Shown: piece after piece, positions 17,938 to 26,383 of the stretch | Layout of the letters: each line of letters opens with the position of its first letter | Numbering within the stretch: position 1 is the stretch's first letter | From: Halomonas sp. GFAJ-1 | Lineage (GTDB): Bacteria; Pseudomonadota; Gammaproteobacteria; Pseudomonadales; Halomonadaceae | Assembly (NCBI GenBank): GCA_002966495.1 | Contig: CP016490.1 | Coordinates: 2,480,001-2,544,000, forward strand | Length of the DNA: 64,000 bases | Direction: 5' to 3' | Made by a program: the position numbers and the translations under genes | The notes under the pieces: model-generated | What the model was told of the DNA's origin: nothing | What the model saw: only the letters and a program-made list of their open reading frames with translations | Databases searched by the model: none

Positions 17938-18330
17938 TGTTGGGTCTTTAATCAGCAGCGAGAGTGCTGCCTAGCTTACCGTGTTCGTCACAAGGAAATG
18001 AAGGCGAGGGTAACAATGCCCAGAGGGGCGGCTAATAGATAGTGACGGCACTAAGCATAATCTGCTAGCGTTAAGGCTAAGCATATTTTGTTAAGGTTAA
18101 TGAGTTTTCAGTGCACAAGGTAGGGCAGGTACGCATGGCAAACGTAGAGGCAACGAAGTGCTATGCAGTATGAATAGGGATTGTCAGCCAGGAATGCGCG
18201 GTTTTCTGGCAAGCCCAATGGGAAACGTGCTCAATCTTGCGGAATTTTTTTATAAAAATGCTTTAAAACAATATGTTGAGAGAGTTGTGCGTATGTTTAT
18301 ACGCAATTCGTAGAGATAACGAAGAATGAT

Positions 18331-18346
18331 AACGCGCATGCGCATT
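18331..18346. repeat. 16-bp repeat, copy 1
   Basis: AACGCGCATGCGCATT contains the perfect palindrome GCGCATGCGC. The second copy is 104 bp downstream. It could be an operator pair or a remnant of a mobile element end. Confidence 0.7.
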
Positions 18347-18434
18347 TTTCCAGCTAGCTTTAGAATGAGAATTGATATTTTCCCCTTTATATCAATATAT
18401 TGGGATGATTTGGCTGGATTGAGGTTTCCAGGGA

Positions 18435-18450
18435 AACGCGCATGCGCATT
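18435..18450. repeat. 16-bp repeat, copy 2
   Basis: Identical to copy 1. It ends 9 bp before the proposed left end of the gene cassette. Confidence 0.7.
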
Positions 18451-18459
18451 AATAAACTG

Positions 18460-19894
18460 TTAGCGAGCGCCCCGCGGAAAGTTTCCAATTATGGGAGTCA
18501 ACCTTGAGCGATAGGAAAGGCGGAAAACAATCCCAACTTACTGGCGAGCGAGCTGAAACCAAAGTTCGGGATGCCCTACTGGATGCTGAACTCTTTTGTT
18601 CAAAGTATGAGCATGACCGTGGCGAGGATTTACTAGTCGAGCTTGAGGGCTACATTGGACAATCAGATGTTGGTAGCGGACCGAGAATTGGCTTACTTCA
18701 GATCAAAGGTCATGAGGCCGAGTCTGCACTTGCCTTTGGAGAAAGTGTTGCGAAGAGGCGGCTTGAGCTGAATCATTTACGACGATGGGCTGCCATACCT
18801 CTCCCAGTCTTTGTTGTGGCGGTTGAGCTTGTCGGGAATACGCCGGTGTTCTTTGCAAACTCAGTTGACAAGTTGGTTGGGGAGGTCGCACCAGACGGGC
18901 TTGCCGCACTTGAGCAGAAAAAAGTAACAATATCGCTCCCACGGATAGATGAGTTACCTTCATTTCTGAGAAGCGAAATCGCCGAGTTCTATTCGCTTCA
19001 TGCCTTTCAGCTTTCAGACGTTTCTGAGAATGTAATTGCCAGAAACCATTATGAGATCATTTCCACAAAAAAACCTTTTGTCCTTCCTCAGGCAAATGTG
19101 TGGCAGAAGCACATCCGAGTGTTGTGGAAAGGTCCGTGGCGCCCAGCGCATTTCTGGGCAACTCTGAACCATATTGCAGATCAGCTCCAAGAAAAAGATG
19201 GGGGGAGGAGAGTCCCTCTGTTGGCAACTGTACATGTATATCGGAGCCTAAAGGACGATCGAGATAACAATGCTATTGCTCATGCATCTTGGCTTGAAGA
19301 CAAGCATCCAGCTGCGGATCAACTTAGAGAGCGCATCAATTGGCCCAGGGCAGCGCATTGGGCTCGGTTTCAATTTCATGGTAAGTCGGCTCTTGAAGAG
19401 CGTCCTGAGTCAGTGAGTATGGAGGAAGACGACGATACATTCATTGCCAAAGCGGAGGAGATTTTTGAGCAGCTTGATTCCATCTGCTTAGACATAATGA
19501 ATTCATTGACAACTGATTTAAGGTTGCCTGAGCAAAAGCTAGAACGTCTGGAAAGGTTGCTCCATAAGCTTGACGATACTGTTATTCAAGAGCTTGGTCG
19601 TCCATCGCCGCAGTTTACCGTGCTCGAAAGGATGATTGATCAATACAGTTTTGTTTTATCAGGGGTTTTTGCTTGGCTAAAAGGAAAAGAAGACGTGCCT
19701 GAGGTTAGGAGAAAGCGGTGGCTTGGCCAGGACTTGGAGATGGCGCAGGGCTATTATCGGGCCTACCATCCGATGGCGAAATTGTTACTGGACCGATAGG
19801 GGATCTGAATGCTTTACGCTAACAAGTGCAGGCACGGCGACGCCCTTTCCATTGCGCCTTCGGCTCCATTCCAAGGGCGCGCGTGCTGCAAGCG
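18460..19894 (+). mobile_element. Isolated integron-type gene cassette
   Basis: A 1435-bp segment with one gene and an attC-like site at its 3' end. The left boundary lies in G^TTAGCG (18459-18465) and the right in G^TTAAAC (19894-19900). Joining the two ends in a circle would put GTTAGCG opposite CGCTAAC (19817-19823), a perfect 7-bp R-box pairing, as expected for an excised cassette. The inferred empty site reads ACTGTTAAACGATC just before the GFA gene. No integrase gene is present, so it sits alone, perhaps at a secondary site. Confidence 0.7.
18504..19799 (+). CDS. DUF4365-like protein with PD-(D/E)XK nuclease-type motifs
   Basis: 431 residues. It starts at a TTG with GGGAG seven bases ahead; no suitable ATG is near. 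The first about 130 residues resemble DUF4365: GERAETKVRDALL (E18), HDRGEDLLVELEG (D42), LLQIKGHE (Q66-x-K68), then HLRRWAAIPLPVFVVAVEL. This order matches the PD-(D/E)XK nuclease core with the Q-x-K variant. The remaining about 300 residues are charged, mostly helical and unrecognised. Proteins with this domain occur in defence islands, so a DNA-targeting or anti-phage role is possible but inferred. It is the only gene in the cassette and is followed within 20 bp by attC. Confidence 0.75.
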   Translation: MSDRKGGKQSQLTGERAETKVRDALLDAELFCSKYEHDRGEDLLVELEGYIGQSDVGSGPRIGLLQIKGHEAESALAFGESVAKRRLELNHLRRWAAIPLPVFVVAVELVGNTPVFFANSVDKLVGEVAPDGLAALEQKKVTISLPRIDELPSFLRSEIAEFYSLHAFQLSDVSENVIARNHYEIISTKKPFVLPQANVWQKHIRVLWKGPWRPAHFWATLNHIADQLQEKDGGRRVPLLATVHVYRSLKDDRDNNAIAHASWLEDKHPAADQLRERINWPRAAHWARFQFHGKSALEERPESVSMEEDDDTFIAKAEEIFEQLDSICLDIMNSLTTDLRLPEQKLERLERLLHKLDDTVIQELGRPSPQFTVLERMIDQYSFVLSGVFAWLKGKEDVPEVRRKRWLGQDLEMAQGYYRAYHPMAKLLLDR

Positions 19895-19900
19895 TTAAAC
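19817..19900 (+). other. attC-like recombination site
   Basis: About 84 bp. R'' CGCTAAC (19817) and R' GTTAAAC (19894; fits GTTRRRY) flank an imperfect inverted repeat. Pairs: TGCA (19827-19830) with TGCA (19887-19890), GCAC (19832-19835) with GTGC (19883-19886), GCG (19837-19839) with CGC (19880-19882), and CGCCCTT (19841-19847) with AAGGGCG (19873-19879). Three bases on one arm only (G19831, G19836, A19840) stay unpaired. One-sided extrahelical bases plus an unpaired spacer between R and L boxes are hallmarks of attC sites recognised as folded single strands by integron integrases. Confidence 0.75.
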
Positions 19901-19923
19901 GATCAAGAGCAATGGAGGGCTGG

Positions 19924-20326
19924 ATGCATAAAGGCAGTTGTCTTTGCGGGCGCGTCCGCTACGAGTACAGCGGTGGCATTGATGAGGTGTCCATGTGCCA
20001 CTGCAAACAGTGCCAGAAGGCGCAGGGCAGCGCTTTTGTGGCCGTTGCGCCCATCCTGTCAGAAGGGTTCCATATTACCGAAGGCGCTTGCTATTTAAAG
20101 GAGTATCGCGCCAGCCCCAATAAGTCGCGGGTGTTTTGCGCAGAGTGTGGCAGTCCACTGTGCAGCGCGAGAGATGATCGTCCTGAGGTGAAACGATTAC
20201 GGCTTGGCACGCTTGGATACCCCCGTGCTGCCAAGTAAGCGTTACCACGCATGGGTATCCTCGAAAGCGGATTGGTTTGAGCTGGCAGATGACCTGCCAG
20301 CATTCACTGAGCTGCCAACGTCATAG
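19924..20326 (+). pseudogene. GFA/CENP-V-family protein, frameshifted
   Basis: Glutathione-dependent formaldehyde-activating (GFA) family. The ATG at 19924 follows GGAGGG. Zinc-ligand motifs CLCGRVRYEY, CHCKQCQKAQG and FCAECGSPL are present. Reading breaks near 20215: the first frame stops at 20238 after LGTLGYPRAAK, while the family C-terminus continues one base out of phase from 20216 (DTPVLPSKRYHAWVSS, ADWFELADDLPAF) to a stop at 20326. One extra base near GCTTGGAT explains this. It could be a true mutation or a sequencing error. The GFA name does not prove formaldehyde activity. Confidence 0.85.
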
Positions 20327-20431
20327 TAAAAGCGCATGCATCTGCACTACAACCGTGCCGCCTGAGAGACCATGGTTGATCGTTAAGTGCCGCAACGGCC
20401 AGATTAAGCAGCATTTTCTCTTTAAACACTA

Positions 20432-20457
20432 CAGCGGGGCTGTGAGTAGCCCCGCTG
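20432..20457 (-). terminator. Stem-loop after the BASS transporter gene
   Basis: CAGCGGGGCT, loop GTGAGT, AGCCCCGCTG: a perfect 10-bp stem 23 bp after the stop of the minus-strand gene. The U-tract is weak on either strand (TTTAAAG some bases later on the minus strand). Confidence 0.6.
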
Positions 20458-20479
20458 ATGCCATGGCTGAAATAACTAC

Positions 20480-21376
20480 CTACGAGGGTTCGACCTTGGC
20501 TTGGTCGCGGGCAAGCTCTTCTTGTTTGGTTAGCTTGCGATAAAGTACCGCTACTGCGGTGGAGTTCAGAACGATAAACAGCGAGTACATGACGGGTATC
20601 AGTAGAATTAACTGCTGTGTTTCGCCGCTAAAGGTCATGATCACGATTAACGCGGCCAGCGGGCCGTTCTGAATCCCCGTTTCAAGAGACACCGTGCGGG
20701 CTTTTTGTGGGTTGAGCTTAAGCACGCGGGAGAACAGGTAACCGAACAGGAAGCCCACTAAACCCAGTAGAATCACCGCCGCATATACCTGCCAGCTGGT
20801 TTCCATCAGCAAGCGCCAGTTGCGCGGCGCCCACGTCACCACCAGAAACACAATCACGATGGCACCCAGTACGCCGCCTACCAGCTCGATCACGGCGCCA
20901 ATATTGGCATTTTTGCGCCGTATCCACATGCCTAGCAGCGTCGGAATCAGCAGCACAAACAGCAGGCGGGCAATCTGGTCGGGGGGAATACGGAAGGCGT
21001 CATCAATCCCTTGGGTGTAAAACGCCATCCACAGCGGTACCAAGATAAAGCCCGCCAGCGTAGAGCAGATGGTCATCATGATGCTGAGGCTGAGCAAGCT
21101 TCGCGAGAAGTAGGCAAAGATGTTGGAGGTGGTGCCGCCAGGCATACAGCCCATCAGCACTAGCCCAACTGTCTGTTCAACCGAGAGGTTGAGAAGGCGC
21201 GCCAGGGCAAAGGCAATAAACGGCATCAGCAAATATTGCGATGAGAAGCCAACCCCAATGGCCTGGGGGTGGCGCATGGAGAGCTTGAAGTCCTTAAAGG
21301 TGAGTGATGCCCCCATGCCGAACATAATGATAACCATCATGATCGACAGTAAACTCTCTTCCAGTGAACTCAACAT
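20480..21376 (-). CDS. Bile acid:sodium symporter (BASS) family transporter
   Basis: 298 residues with about nine hydrophobic segments. The family motif GLVLMGCMPGGTTSNIFAYFSRSLLSLSIMMTICSTL (residues about 92-130) contains the crossover region that binds sodium and substrate in the ASBT fold, and a second crossover segment follows in ETGIQNGPLAALIV. It is an inner-membrane sodium-coupled importer of organic anions. The substrate is unknown; bacterial members carry bile acids, pantoate or other carboxylates. The gene is followed by a stem-loop and transcribed in the same direction as fadD, but 73 bp apart. Confidence 0.88.
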   Translation of the reverse strand: MLSSLEESLLSIMMVIIMFGMGASLTFKDFKLSMRHPQAIGVGFSSQYLLMPFIAFALARLLNLSVEQTVGLVLMGCMPGGTTSNIFAYFSRSLLSLSIMMTICSTLAGFILVPLWMAFYTQGIDDAFRIPPDQIARLLFVLLIPTLLGMWIRRKNANIGAVIELVGGVLGAIVIVFLVVTWAPRNWRLLMETSWQVYAAVILLGLVGFLFGYLFSRVLKLNPQKARTVSLETGIQNGPLAALIVIMTFSGETQQLILLIPVMYSLFIVLNSTAVAVLYRKLTKQEELARDQAKVEPS

Positions 21377-21449
21377 AGTTTTGTACTCAACATAGTGCTG
21401 TAACTCCGTGAGCGGCCGCTGTTGTTATGCGGTTATTATTGTTACGCGA

Positions 21450-23204
21450 TTATTGTTGTTTAGCCGCTGCGCGGCTGGCCTTAACAGTGGCGCGAACTTC
21501 TTTGCGCAGCACCTTCCCAACAGGTGTTTTCGGTAGCTCATCCCAGAACACGACTTTTTTGGGCACTTTGTAGGCAGCTAGCTCTGTTTTGCAGTGCCGG
21601 ATGATGTCCTTGGCACTCAGCCCCTGTTCACGCAGTACCACGTAGGCGTGCACCGCTTCGCCGGTTTGGTCGTCGGGGATACCAATTACCGCAGACTCTT
21701 GCACCTGGGGTAATCGCGCAATGCTGTCTTCTACCTCGTTGGGGTAGACGTTAAACCCGCTGACCAGAATCATGTCTTTTTTACGGTCGACGATTTGGAA
21801 ATGCCCATCTTCGGTCATGGTTCCGATATCGCCAGTGTAGAGCCAGCCATCTTTTAAGGTTTTGGCCGTCTCTTCAGGGTTATTCCAGTAGCCTTTCATG
21901 ATTTGCGGGCCGCGGGCGATAATTTCGCCGGTTTCTCCCTGTGGCACGGTGATGCCTTGTTCATCGACGATGCGAACCTGGGTAAACGGTGCGGGGATGC
22001 CGATGCTGTTAGCGCGCTCGTGCCCAATGGGGTTGAAGCAGATAACCGGCGAGCTTTCCGTCAGGCCGTAGCCTTCCGCGATGGGCGTGCCCACTACGCT
22101 GCGCCAGCGCTCAGCGACGGATTTATGCAGCGCAGTGCCGCCCGCCATCGCCACTTTCATGCTTTTAGGCGGGTACACCGTGAACCACTCTTCATTTAGC
22201 AGGGCGTTGAACAGCGTGTTAACCCCCGATATCCAGGAGATCGGGTAGTTATCAAAGGCCCGCTGGCAGTTTTGAATAGGGCGAGGGCTGGGCACTAGAA
22301 CGTTGTGCGCGCCTTTGCTGTAAAACGCCAGCAGGTTCACCGTAAACGCGAAGATGTGATAGATGGGTAGCGCGGTGAGAACGCACTCTTTGCCAGCTTC
22401 GATATGGCTGCCGACCACTAAATCCACCTGTTCTAAGTTGCTCAACAGGTTGCCGTGGGCAAGCTCCGCCCCTTTGCTAACGCCAGTGGTGCCCCCGGTA
22501 TATTGCAGCAGCGCGGTGTCTTCACGGGTGATGTCCTGCCAGTAACTGGCCACATCAATATGTTGTTTGGCTTGGGTGGCTTGGCCCGTTTGAATGGCCT
22601 GCGTGAGCTGAACGGCACTTAAAGAGTGCTTGGGGATGGCTCTGTTCCAGTACTTCAGCACGGCATCCAATACCGTGCGAACCACCGGTGAAAACCACTG
22701 TGAGAGTGAGGCCAGCACCACGTGCTTAATCTGGGTGTTAGGGAGCACATCTTCTAGTTTGTCGGCGAACATATCCATGATCACCAGCGCTTGCACACCA
22801 GCATCGTTGAACTGGTGCTCCATTTCCCGGCGCGTGTAGAGCGGGTTGACGTTCACCAGTACACAGCCCGCTTTTAGAATGCCAAAAATGGCCACGGGCA
22901 GAGCTAAACAGTTGGGCATTTGCACCGCCACGCGGTCGCCTTTGGCAAGGCCTAGGGTCTCGCGCAGGTAAACCGCAAAGGCATCGGAGAGCGTGTCCGC
23001 TTGCTGGTAGGTAAGCGTGCCATTCATGCCGTTGGGCATGCAGGTGGTGAAGGCGGTATGAGTGCCAAACTGCTTGGCCGCCGCGACGATCATGGCGGGA
23101 ATATTCGCAAAGCGTTGCTGCTGCGCTTGATCCTTAATCGCGTCATTAGTGGTGCCATAAAGATGTGCCCACGGCGCGCCGTCATAGACGTGATCATTTG
23201 ACAT
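21450..23204 (-). CDS. fadD: Long-chain fatty acid--CoA ligase
   Basis: 584 residues. The AMP-binding P-loop LLQYTGGTTGVSKGAELAHGN, the EGYGLTESSPVICFN motif, YTGDIG and the C-terminal KDMILVSGFNVYPNEVED and TPVGKVLRKEVR (with the adenylation lysine) are intact. It activates exogenous long-chain fatty acids with ATP and CoA at the inner membrane for beta-oxidation. GAAGAGA is best spaced for the ATG at 23204; an upstream in-frame ATG at 23210 is possible. The gene stands alone, with 395 bp of non-coding DNA upstream. Confidence 0.9.
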   Translation of the reverse strand: MSNDHVYDGAPWAHLYGTTNDAIKDQAQQQRFANIPAMIVAAAKQFGTHTAFTTCMPNGMNGTLTYQQADTLSDAFAVYLRETLGLAKGDRVAVQMPNCLALPVAIFGILKAGCVLVNVNPLYTRREMEHQFNDAGVQALVIMDMFADKLEDVLPNTQIKHVVLASLSQWFSPVVRTVLDAVLKYWNRAIPKHSLSAVQLTQAIQTGQATQAKQHIDVASYWQDITREDTALLQYTGGTTGVSKGAELAHGNLLSNLEQVDLVVGSHIEAGKECVLTALPIYHIFAFTVNLLAFYSKGAHNVLVPSPRPIQNCQRAFDNYPISWISGVNTLFNALLNEEWFTVYPPKSMKVAMAGGTALHKSVAERWRSVVGTPIAEGYGLTESSPVICFNPIGHERANSIGIPAPFTQVRIVDEQGITVPQGETGEIIARGPQIMKGYWNNPEETAKTLKDGWLYTGDIGTMTEDGHFQIVDRKKDMILVSGFNVYPNEVEDSIARLPQVQESAVIGIPDDQTGEAVHAYVVLREQGLSAKDIIRHCKTELAAYKVPKKVVFWDELPKTPVGKVLRKEVRATVKASRAAAKQQ

Positions 23205-23599
23205 GCACATTCTCTTCGTTGGGGCCCTTTAACGAAAGTGGCCGTTGTTTTTGTTAGCTGCCTACACGCTTATTTCACGCATTGGCACTTCTATGGAATA
23301 ACGCAGCCACTGAGTTTAAGTCAACCGTTTTAATTTATGCTCTGAGTAGGCAAGGCGTTTAATGAGGTGGCTATCAAAAGCGGGCGAAGCACGAAAGAGG
23401 TGGGATGCCAAGCAATCGGCCGTCGAGAAAGTCAAAGCAAGCATTCGGTGATGGCATGGTTCGCGATCTTAGGCTTGCAAAGTGGGTCGAGGGTTTCGAT
23501 GATTTATATTTGGCATTGATTTTAGTGGTCAACAAGCAATGCGGGGAGCTGCGTAGCCGCGTTGACAGCCTTTAAGTGGGCGGCTACATCAGCAATTCC
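23205..23599. other. Non-coding stretch between fadD and the AI-2E-family gene
   Basis: 395 bp. No gene, repeat or convincing terminator is recognised. It should contain the fadD promoter in its left part. Short plus-strand frames here have no ribosome site. Confidence 0.5.
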
Positions 23600-24604
23600 C
23601 TACGTCACTTTATCTCCCAGCGTATGCTCCACCCAGAGCTTTTGAACCGTGATCATTGCCACGATGGCGAGCGGTGCGGCGAGTATTAGCCCAGCCGCCC
23701 CGAAGATAAGGCCGAGGAGTACTTGCACAGTGATGAGAAGCGCAGGGGCGAGTTCGACCGCCTTGTGTTGAATCATTGGCACCAAGACGTTTCCCTCGAT
23801 GTTTTGAATCACGATGTAACCCACCAGCACAATCAACCCTGTTTGCATTCCTTCTGTAAATCCCACCGCCACGATGGGCACTGCCGCAATAAGTGGGCCG
23901 ATGAACGGGATGAAAGTAAGCAGCGCCGTTAAGACCCCGAGCGCAAACCAGAGCTCGATGCCGAGCAGGAATAGCCCGAGCCCAACGGTGACCCCAAGGA
24001 GCGCCATTGACACGAGTTGCCCTAGAAACCACCAGCGCAGGGCATGGGCGAGGGAGGATAGTGTGTCTTCTGCTAGGGGCCGGCTGTTGGGTGGTACAAG
24101 GCGCACCGCTCCCCGCCGATAAAGCGCCGGTTTTGCTGCCAAGAAAAGTGTAAGTATGACCAGGATGATGAGGCTCGTTAAGGCGCCGACCGCCGTCATG
24201 ACATGCCCGGCTATTTCGCCTACGGCATCGGCAAGGTCGCCGTTCTCGGCGTTCATCTCCTCCAATATGTTTATGTCGGTGTGCTCCGTGAGCCAAGCCT
24301 GCACTTTCTCACCAAAATCGACCACCGTCTCGCCTAGTTCCCGAAACTGCTGCACGAGGCTTGCCGCCGTAAGCCCCAGTGAGCCGATGAGGATCGCTGT
24401 AATGCCGGTCGCAACGCCGACAAGCGCCCATCCGCGAGAGAAAGGCAGCTTTCTTGCGATTGCCTGCGCAAGCCCGTCTAAACCGACCGCAAGCAGAACG
24501 GCCGCAAATACGAGAAGGAGTACCTCCCCGAGGAGGTAGCCGATCAACATAAGTCCTGCTGTCAGTAGTATCGTGTCGGTTCTGATCAAGCGTTTTGATT
24601 CCAT
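23600..24604 (-). CDS. AI-2E/PerM family membrane transporter
   Basis: 334 residues. It has the family layout: two to three N-terminal membrane segments (TILLTAGLMLIGYLLGEVLL), a soluble segment at about 80-130 (LVQQFRELGETVVDFGEKVQAWL), then five membrane segments with the signature LTFIPFIGPLIAAVPIVAVGF and QNIEGNVLVPMIQ. The family includes TqsA (autoinducer-2 exporter) and sodium/proton antiporters, so the substrate cannot be named. A long minus-strand frame overlapping it in another phase is a shadow. Confidence 0.88.
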   Translation of the reverse strand: MESKRLIRTDTILLTAGLMLIGYLLGEVLLLVFAAVLLAVGLDGLAQAIARKLPFSRGWALVGVATGITAILIGSLGLTAASLVQQFRELGETVVDFGEKVQAWLTEHTDINILEEMNAENGDLADAVGEIAGHVMTAVGALTSLIILVILTLFLAAKPALYRRGAVRLVPPNSRPLAEDTLSSLAHALRWWFLGQLVSMALLGVTVGLGLFLLGIELWFALGVLTALLTFIPFIGPLIAAVPIVAVGFTEGMQTGLIVLVGYIVIQNIEGNVLVPMIQHKAVELAPALLITVQVLLGLIFGAAGLILAAPLAIVAMITVQKLWVEHTLGDKVT

Positions 24605-24710
24605 GCGTTTCTCTCTCCATTGTCGCCACTACACAAGATACAACAACATGAAGAGTCGCACCGACGAACGTGAACACGCCAAAGGTTAGGGCTGGGGCTG
24701 TTTTTTCATA

Positions 24711-25181
24711 ATGACGTTAACACCCTGGCATAAAGCGCGGAGTCTTCTTTATAGTTATGTTTGCTGCCTTGGTTCAGGCGCAGCGATTACGTTGCCACAT
24801 TTTTATCTTTCAGCAAGGGAGCACACACTTCGGAGGCTCCTGGCCGAATCGAGTGCTTTCTTCCATATTTTAACGCCTACGATTATGTCGGTGGCATCGC
24901 TTGACCCGAACTTAAGGCCCTCCAGCTTTTCGAACTTTGGGAAGGTCGATATTGCGGCACCAGGGCGCGATGTATTTTCGTCATGGCCCCGGCCGATTAA
25001 TTTCAAGACGATTAGCGGTACCAGTATGGCAACACCACGCGTTGCGGGTGATATTGGCTGCATAACCGGATCAGCAGATACCGCCACGGCGGATCGGTTA
25101 AAGAAGATTGAAGGCGTTGTGGATATTGCACCCGATATGCAAATCGAGATTGGGCCGCCAGACGCTGGAGAAACCTGGTAA
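24711..25181 (+). pseudogene. Subtilisin-like (S8) serine protease remnant
   Basis: A 156-residue open frame. From about residue 58 it matches the end of a subtilase catalytic domain: TIMSVASLDPNLRPSSFSNFG, VDIAAPGRDVFSSW and the active-site serine motif ISGTSMATPRVAG. The catalytic aspartate and histidine regions are absent. After VAG the sequence departs from the family, and ADRLKKIEGVVDIAPDMQIEI looks more like the end of an inhibitor-I9 propeptide, which would normally come before the catalytic domain. A rearranged, inactive fragment is therefore likely. Confidence 0.7.
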
Positions 25182-25262
25182 GCCCACTGATGTCCGTATG
25201 GGAAGGCTGTCAATGTCTCAAAAACACGCCACTTATTATTTAGTTGCCCAGGGTGAGTGTCC

Positions 25263-25670
25263 ATGTCCCCGCAGTTGTTGCTCCTGCTAGCTGATGCCAT
25301 TTTGTTCATCCACGTGCTGTTTGTGGCATTTGTGGTACTTGGCTTGGTGGCCATCTATGCGGGGTATTTTCTGGGCTGGCGGTGGGTACGCAACAGTTTC
25401 TTCCGCATTACGCATCTATGCGCCATTGTCTATGTCGTCGTGCAATCCTGGTTAGGCATGGTGTGCCCTTTGACGATTTGGGAGATGGCGCTGCGGGCCA
25501 AGGCGGGCGTAGACACCTATGGAGGCTCCTTTATTCAGTACTGGCTGCATAACCTTTTGTATTTCACCGCGCCGGAGTGGGTGTTTATGCTGGTGTACAC
25601 CCTATTTGGTAGCTTAGTGGTGGCGAGTTGGTTTGTTGTACGGCCCCGTCCACGTCCGCGCCATCACTAA
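25263..25670 (+). CDS. DUF2784 family membrane protein
   Basis: 135 residues with four hydrophobic segments (LLLADAILFIHVLFVAFVVLG; GWRWVRNSFFRITHLCAIVYVV; LHNLLYF; WVFMLVYTLFGSLVVASW). The pattern HxLFV...W.....FR..H and CPLTIWE matches the uncharacterised DUF2784 family. AGGGTGA lies just before the ATG at 25263; a GTG at 25257 is also in frame. Function unknown. The tail is basic (RPRPRPRHH). Confidence 0.85.
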   Translation: MSPQLLLLLADAILFIHVLFVAFVVLGLVAIYAGYFLGWRWVRNSFFRITHLCAIVYVVVQSWLGMVCPLTIWEMALRAKAGVDTYGGSFIQYWLHNLLYFTAPEWVFMLVYTLFGSLVVASWFVVRPRPRPRHH

Positions 25671-25762
25671 TACGTTTAAAGCGCTTAAGTGCTACTATTT
25701 TTGCTATTAGATGAAATGCAGCTTGCTGCACTCTCGCTCCCATCTCCCAACAAGGAAGGATC

Positions 25763-26359
25763 ATGACGATTACGCTCATCATTGTTTTAGCGATTCTCGC
25801 GGCTGTTGTTTTTTATATCGTTGCCATCTACAACCGCCTGGTGGCATTGCGAAACCGGTTCCAGAACGCCTTTGCCCAGATTGAAGTGCAGCTGAAGCGC
25901 CGTCACGACCTGATTCCTAATCTGGTAGAGACGGCAAAGGGCTACCTCAGCCATGAGAGGGAAACGCTTCAGGCGGTCATTGAGGCCCGTAATACGGCGT
26001 CGGCGGGCTTGAAAGCGGCCGCTGCAAACCCGGGTAGTGCCAAGGCAATTGCCGATTTAGGCGGTGCTGAAGGCGCGCTGACACAAGCCATGGGACGGCT
26101 TAATGTGGTGATGGAAGCCTACCCAGATTTGAAAGCCTCGCAGAACATGCAGCAGCTCTCTGAAGAGCTCACCAGCACTGAAAACAAAGTGGCGTTTTCG
26201 CGCCAAGCATTTAATGACTCCGTAATGCACTACAACACCTACAAGCAGAGTTTCCCCCAGGTGGCGGTGGCCGGTATGTTCGGCCATGGCGAAGATGCTG
26301 CGTTGCTAGAGTTTGAAGACAGCGCCCAAATTCAGGTGGCGCCTAAGGTGTCGTTCTAA
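25763..26359 (+). CDS. LemA family protein
   Basis: 198 residues. One N-terminal membrane anchor (TLIIVLAILAAVVFYIVAIY) is followed by NRLVALRNRFQNAFAQIEVQLKRRHDLIPNLVETAKGYLSHE, the LemA signature, and a helical bundle ending in ENKVAFSRQAFNDSVMHYNTYKQSFP. AAGGAAGG precedes the ATG. The next gene, 24 bp away, encodes a membrane M48 metalloprotease, a common pairing that suggests shared work in envelope protein quality control. That role is inferred. Confidence 0.9.
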   Translation: MTITLIIVLAILAAVVFYIVAIYNRLVALRNRFQNAFAQIEVQLKRRHDLIPNLVETAKGYLSHERETLQAVIEARNTASAGLKAAAANPGSAKAIADLGGAEGALTQAMGRLNVVMEAYPDLKASQNMQQLSEELTSTENKVAFSRQAFNDSVMHYNTYKQSFPQVAVAGMFGHGEDAALLEFEDSAQIQVAPKVSF

Positions 26360-26383
26360 GTAACCGCGGAGTGGATAGGGCTA

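Larger units (their letters stand above)
17938..18459. other. Non-coding stretch before the gene cassette
   Basis: About 520 bp with no credible gene and more A+T than its surroundings. It contains two identical 16-bp copies of AACGCGCATGCGCATT (18331-18346 and 18435-18450), annotated separately. No integron integrase remnant was recognised. Confidence 0.6.

Noticed and set aside
20327..20431. Second attC after the GFA gene (GTTAAGT at about 20384 fits GTTRRRY)
   Set aside because: No matching inverted repeat or R'' partner could be folded around it, so a lone 7-mer match is not evidence.
23610..24296. 228-residue minus-strand frame inside the AI-2E-family gene
   Set aside because: Composition is dominated by R, H and T with no known motif, it lacks a ribosome site, and the overlapping frame is a clear membrane transporter. 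It is a shadow frame.
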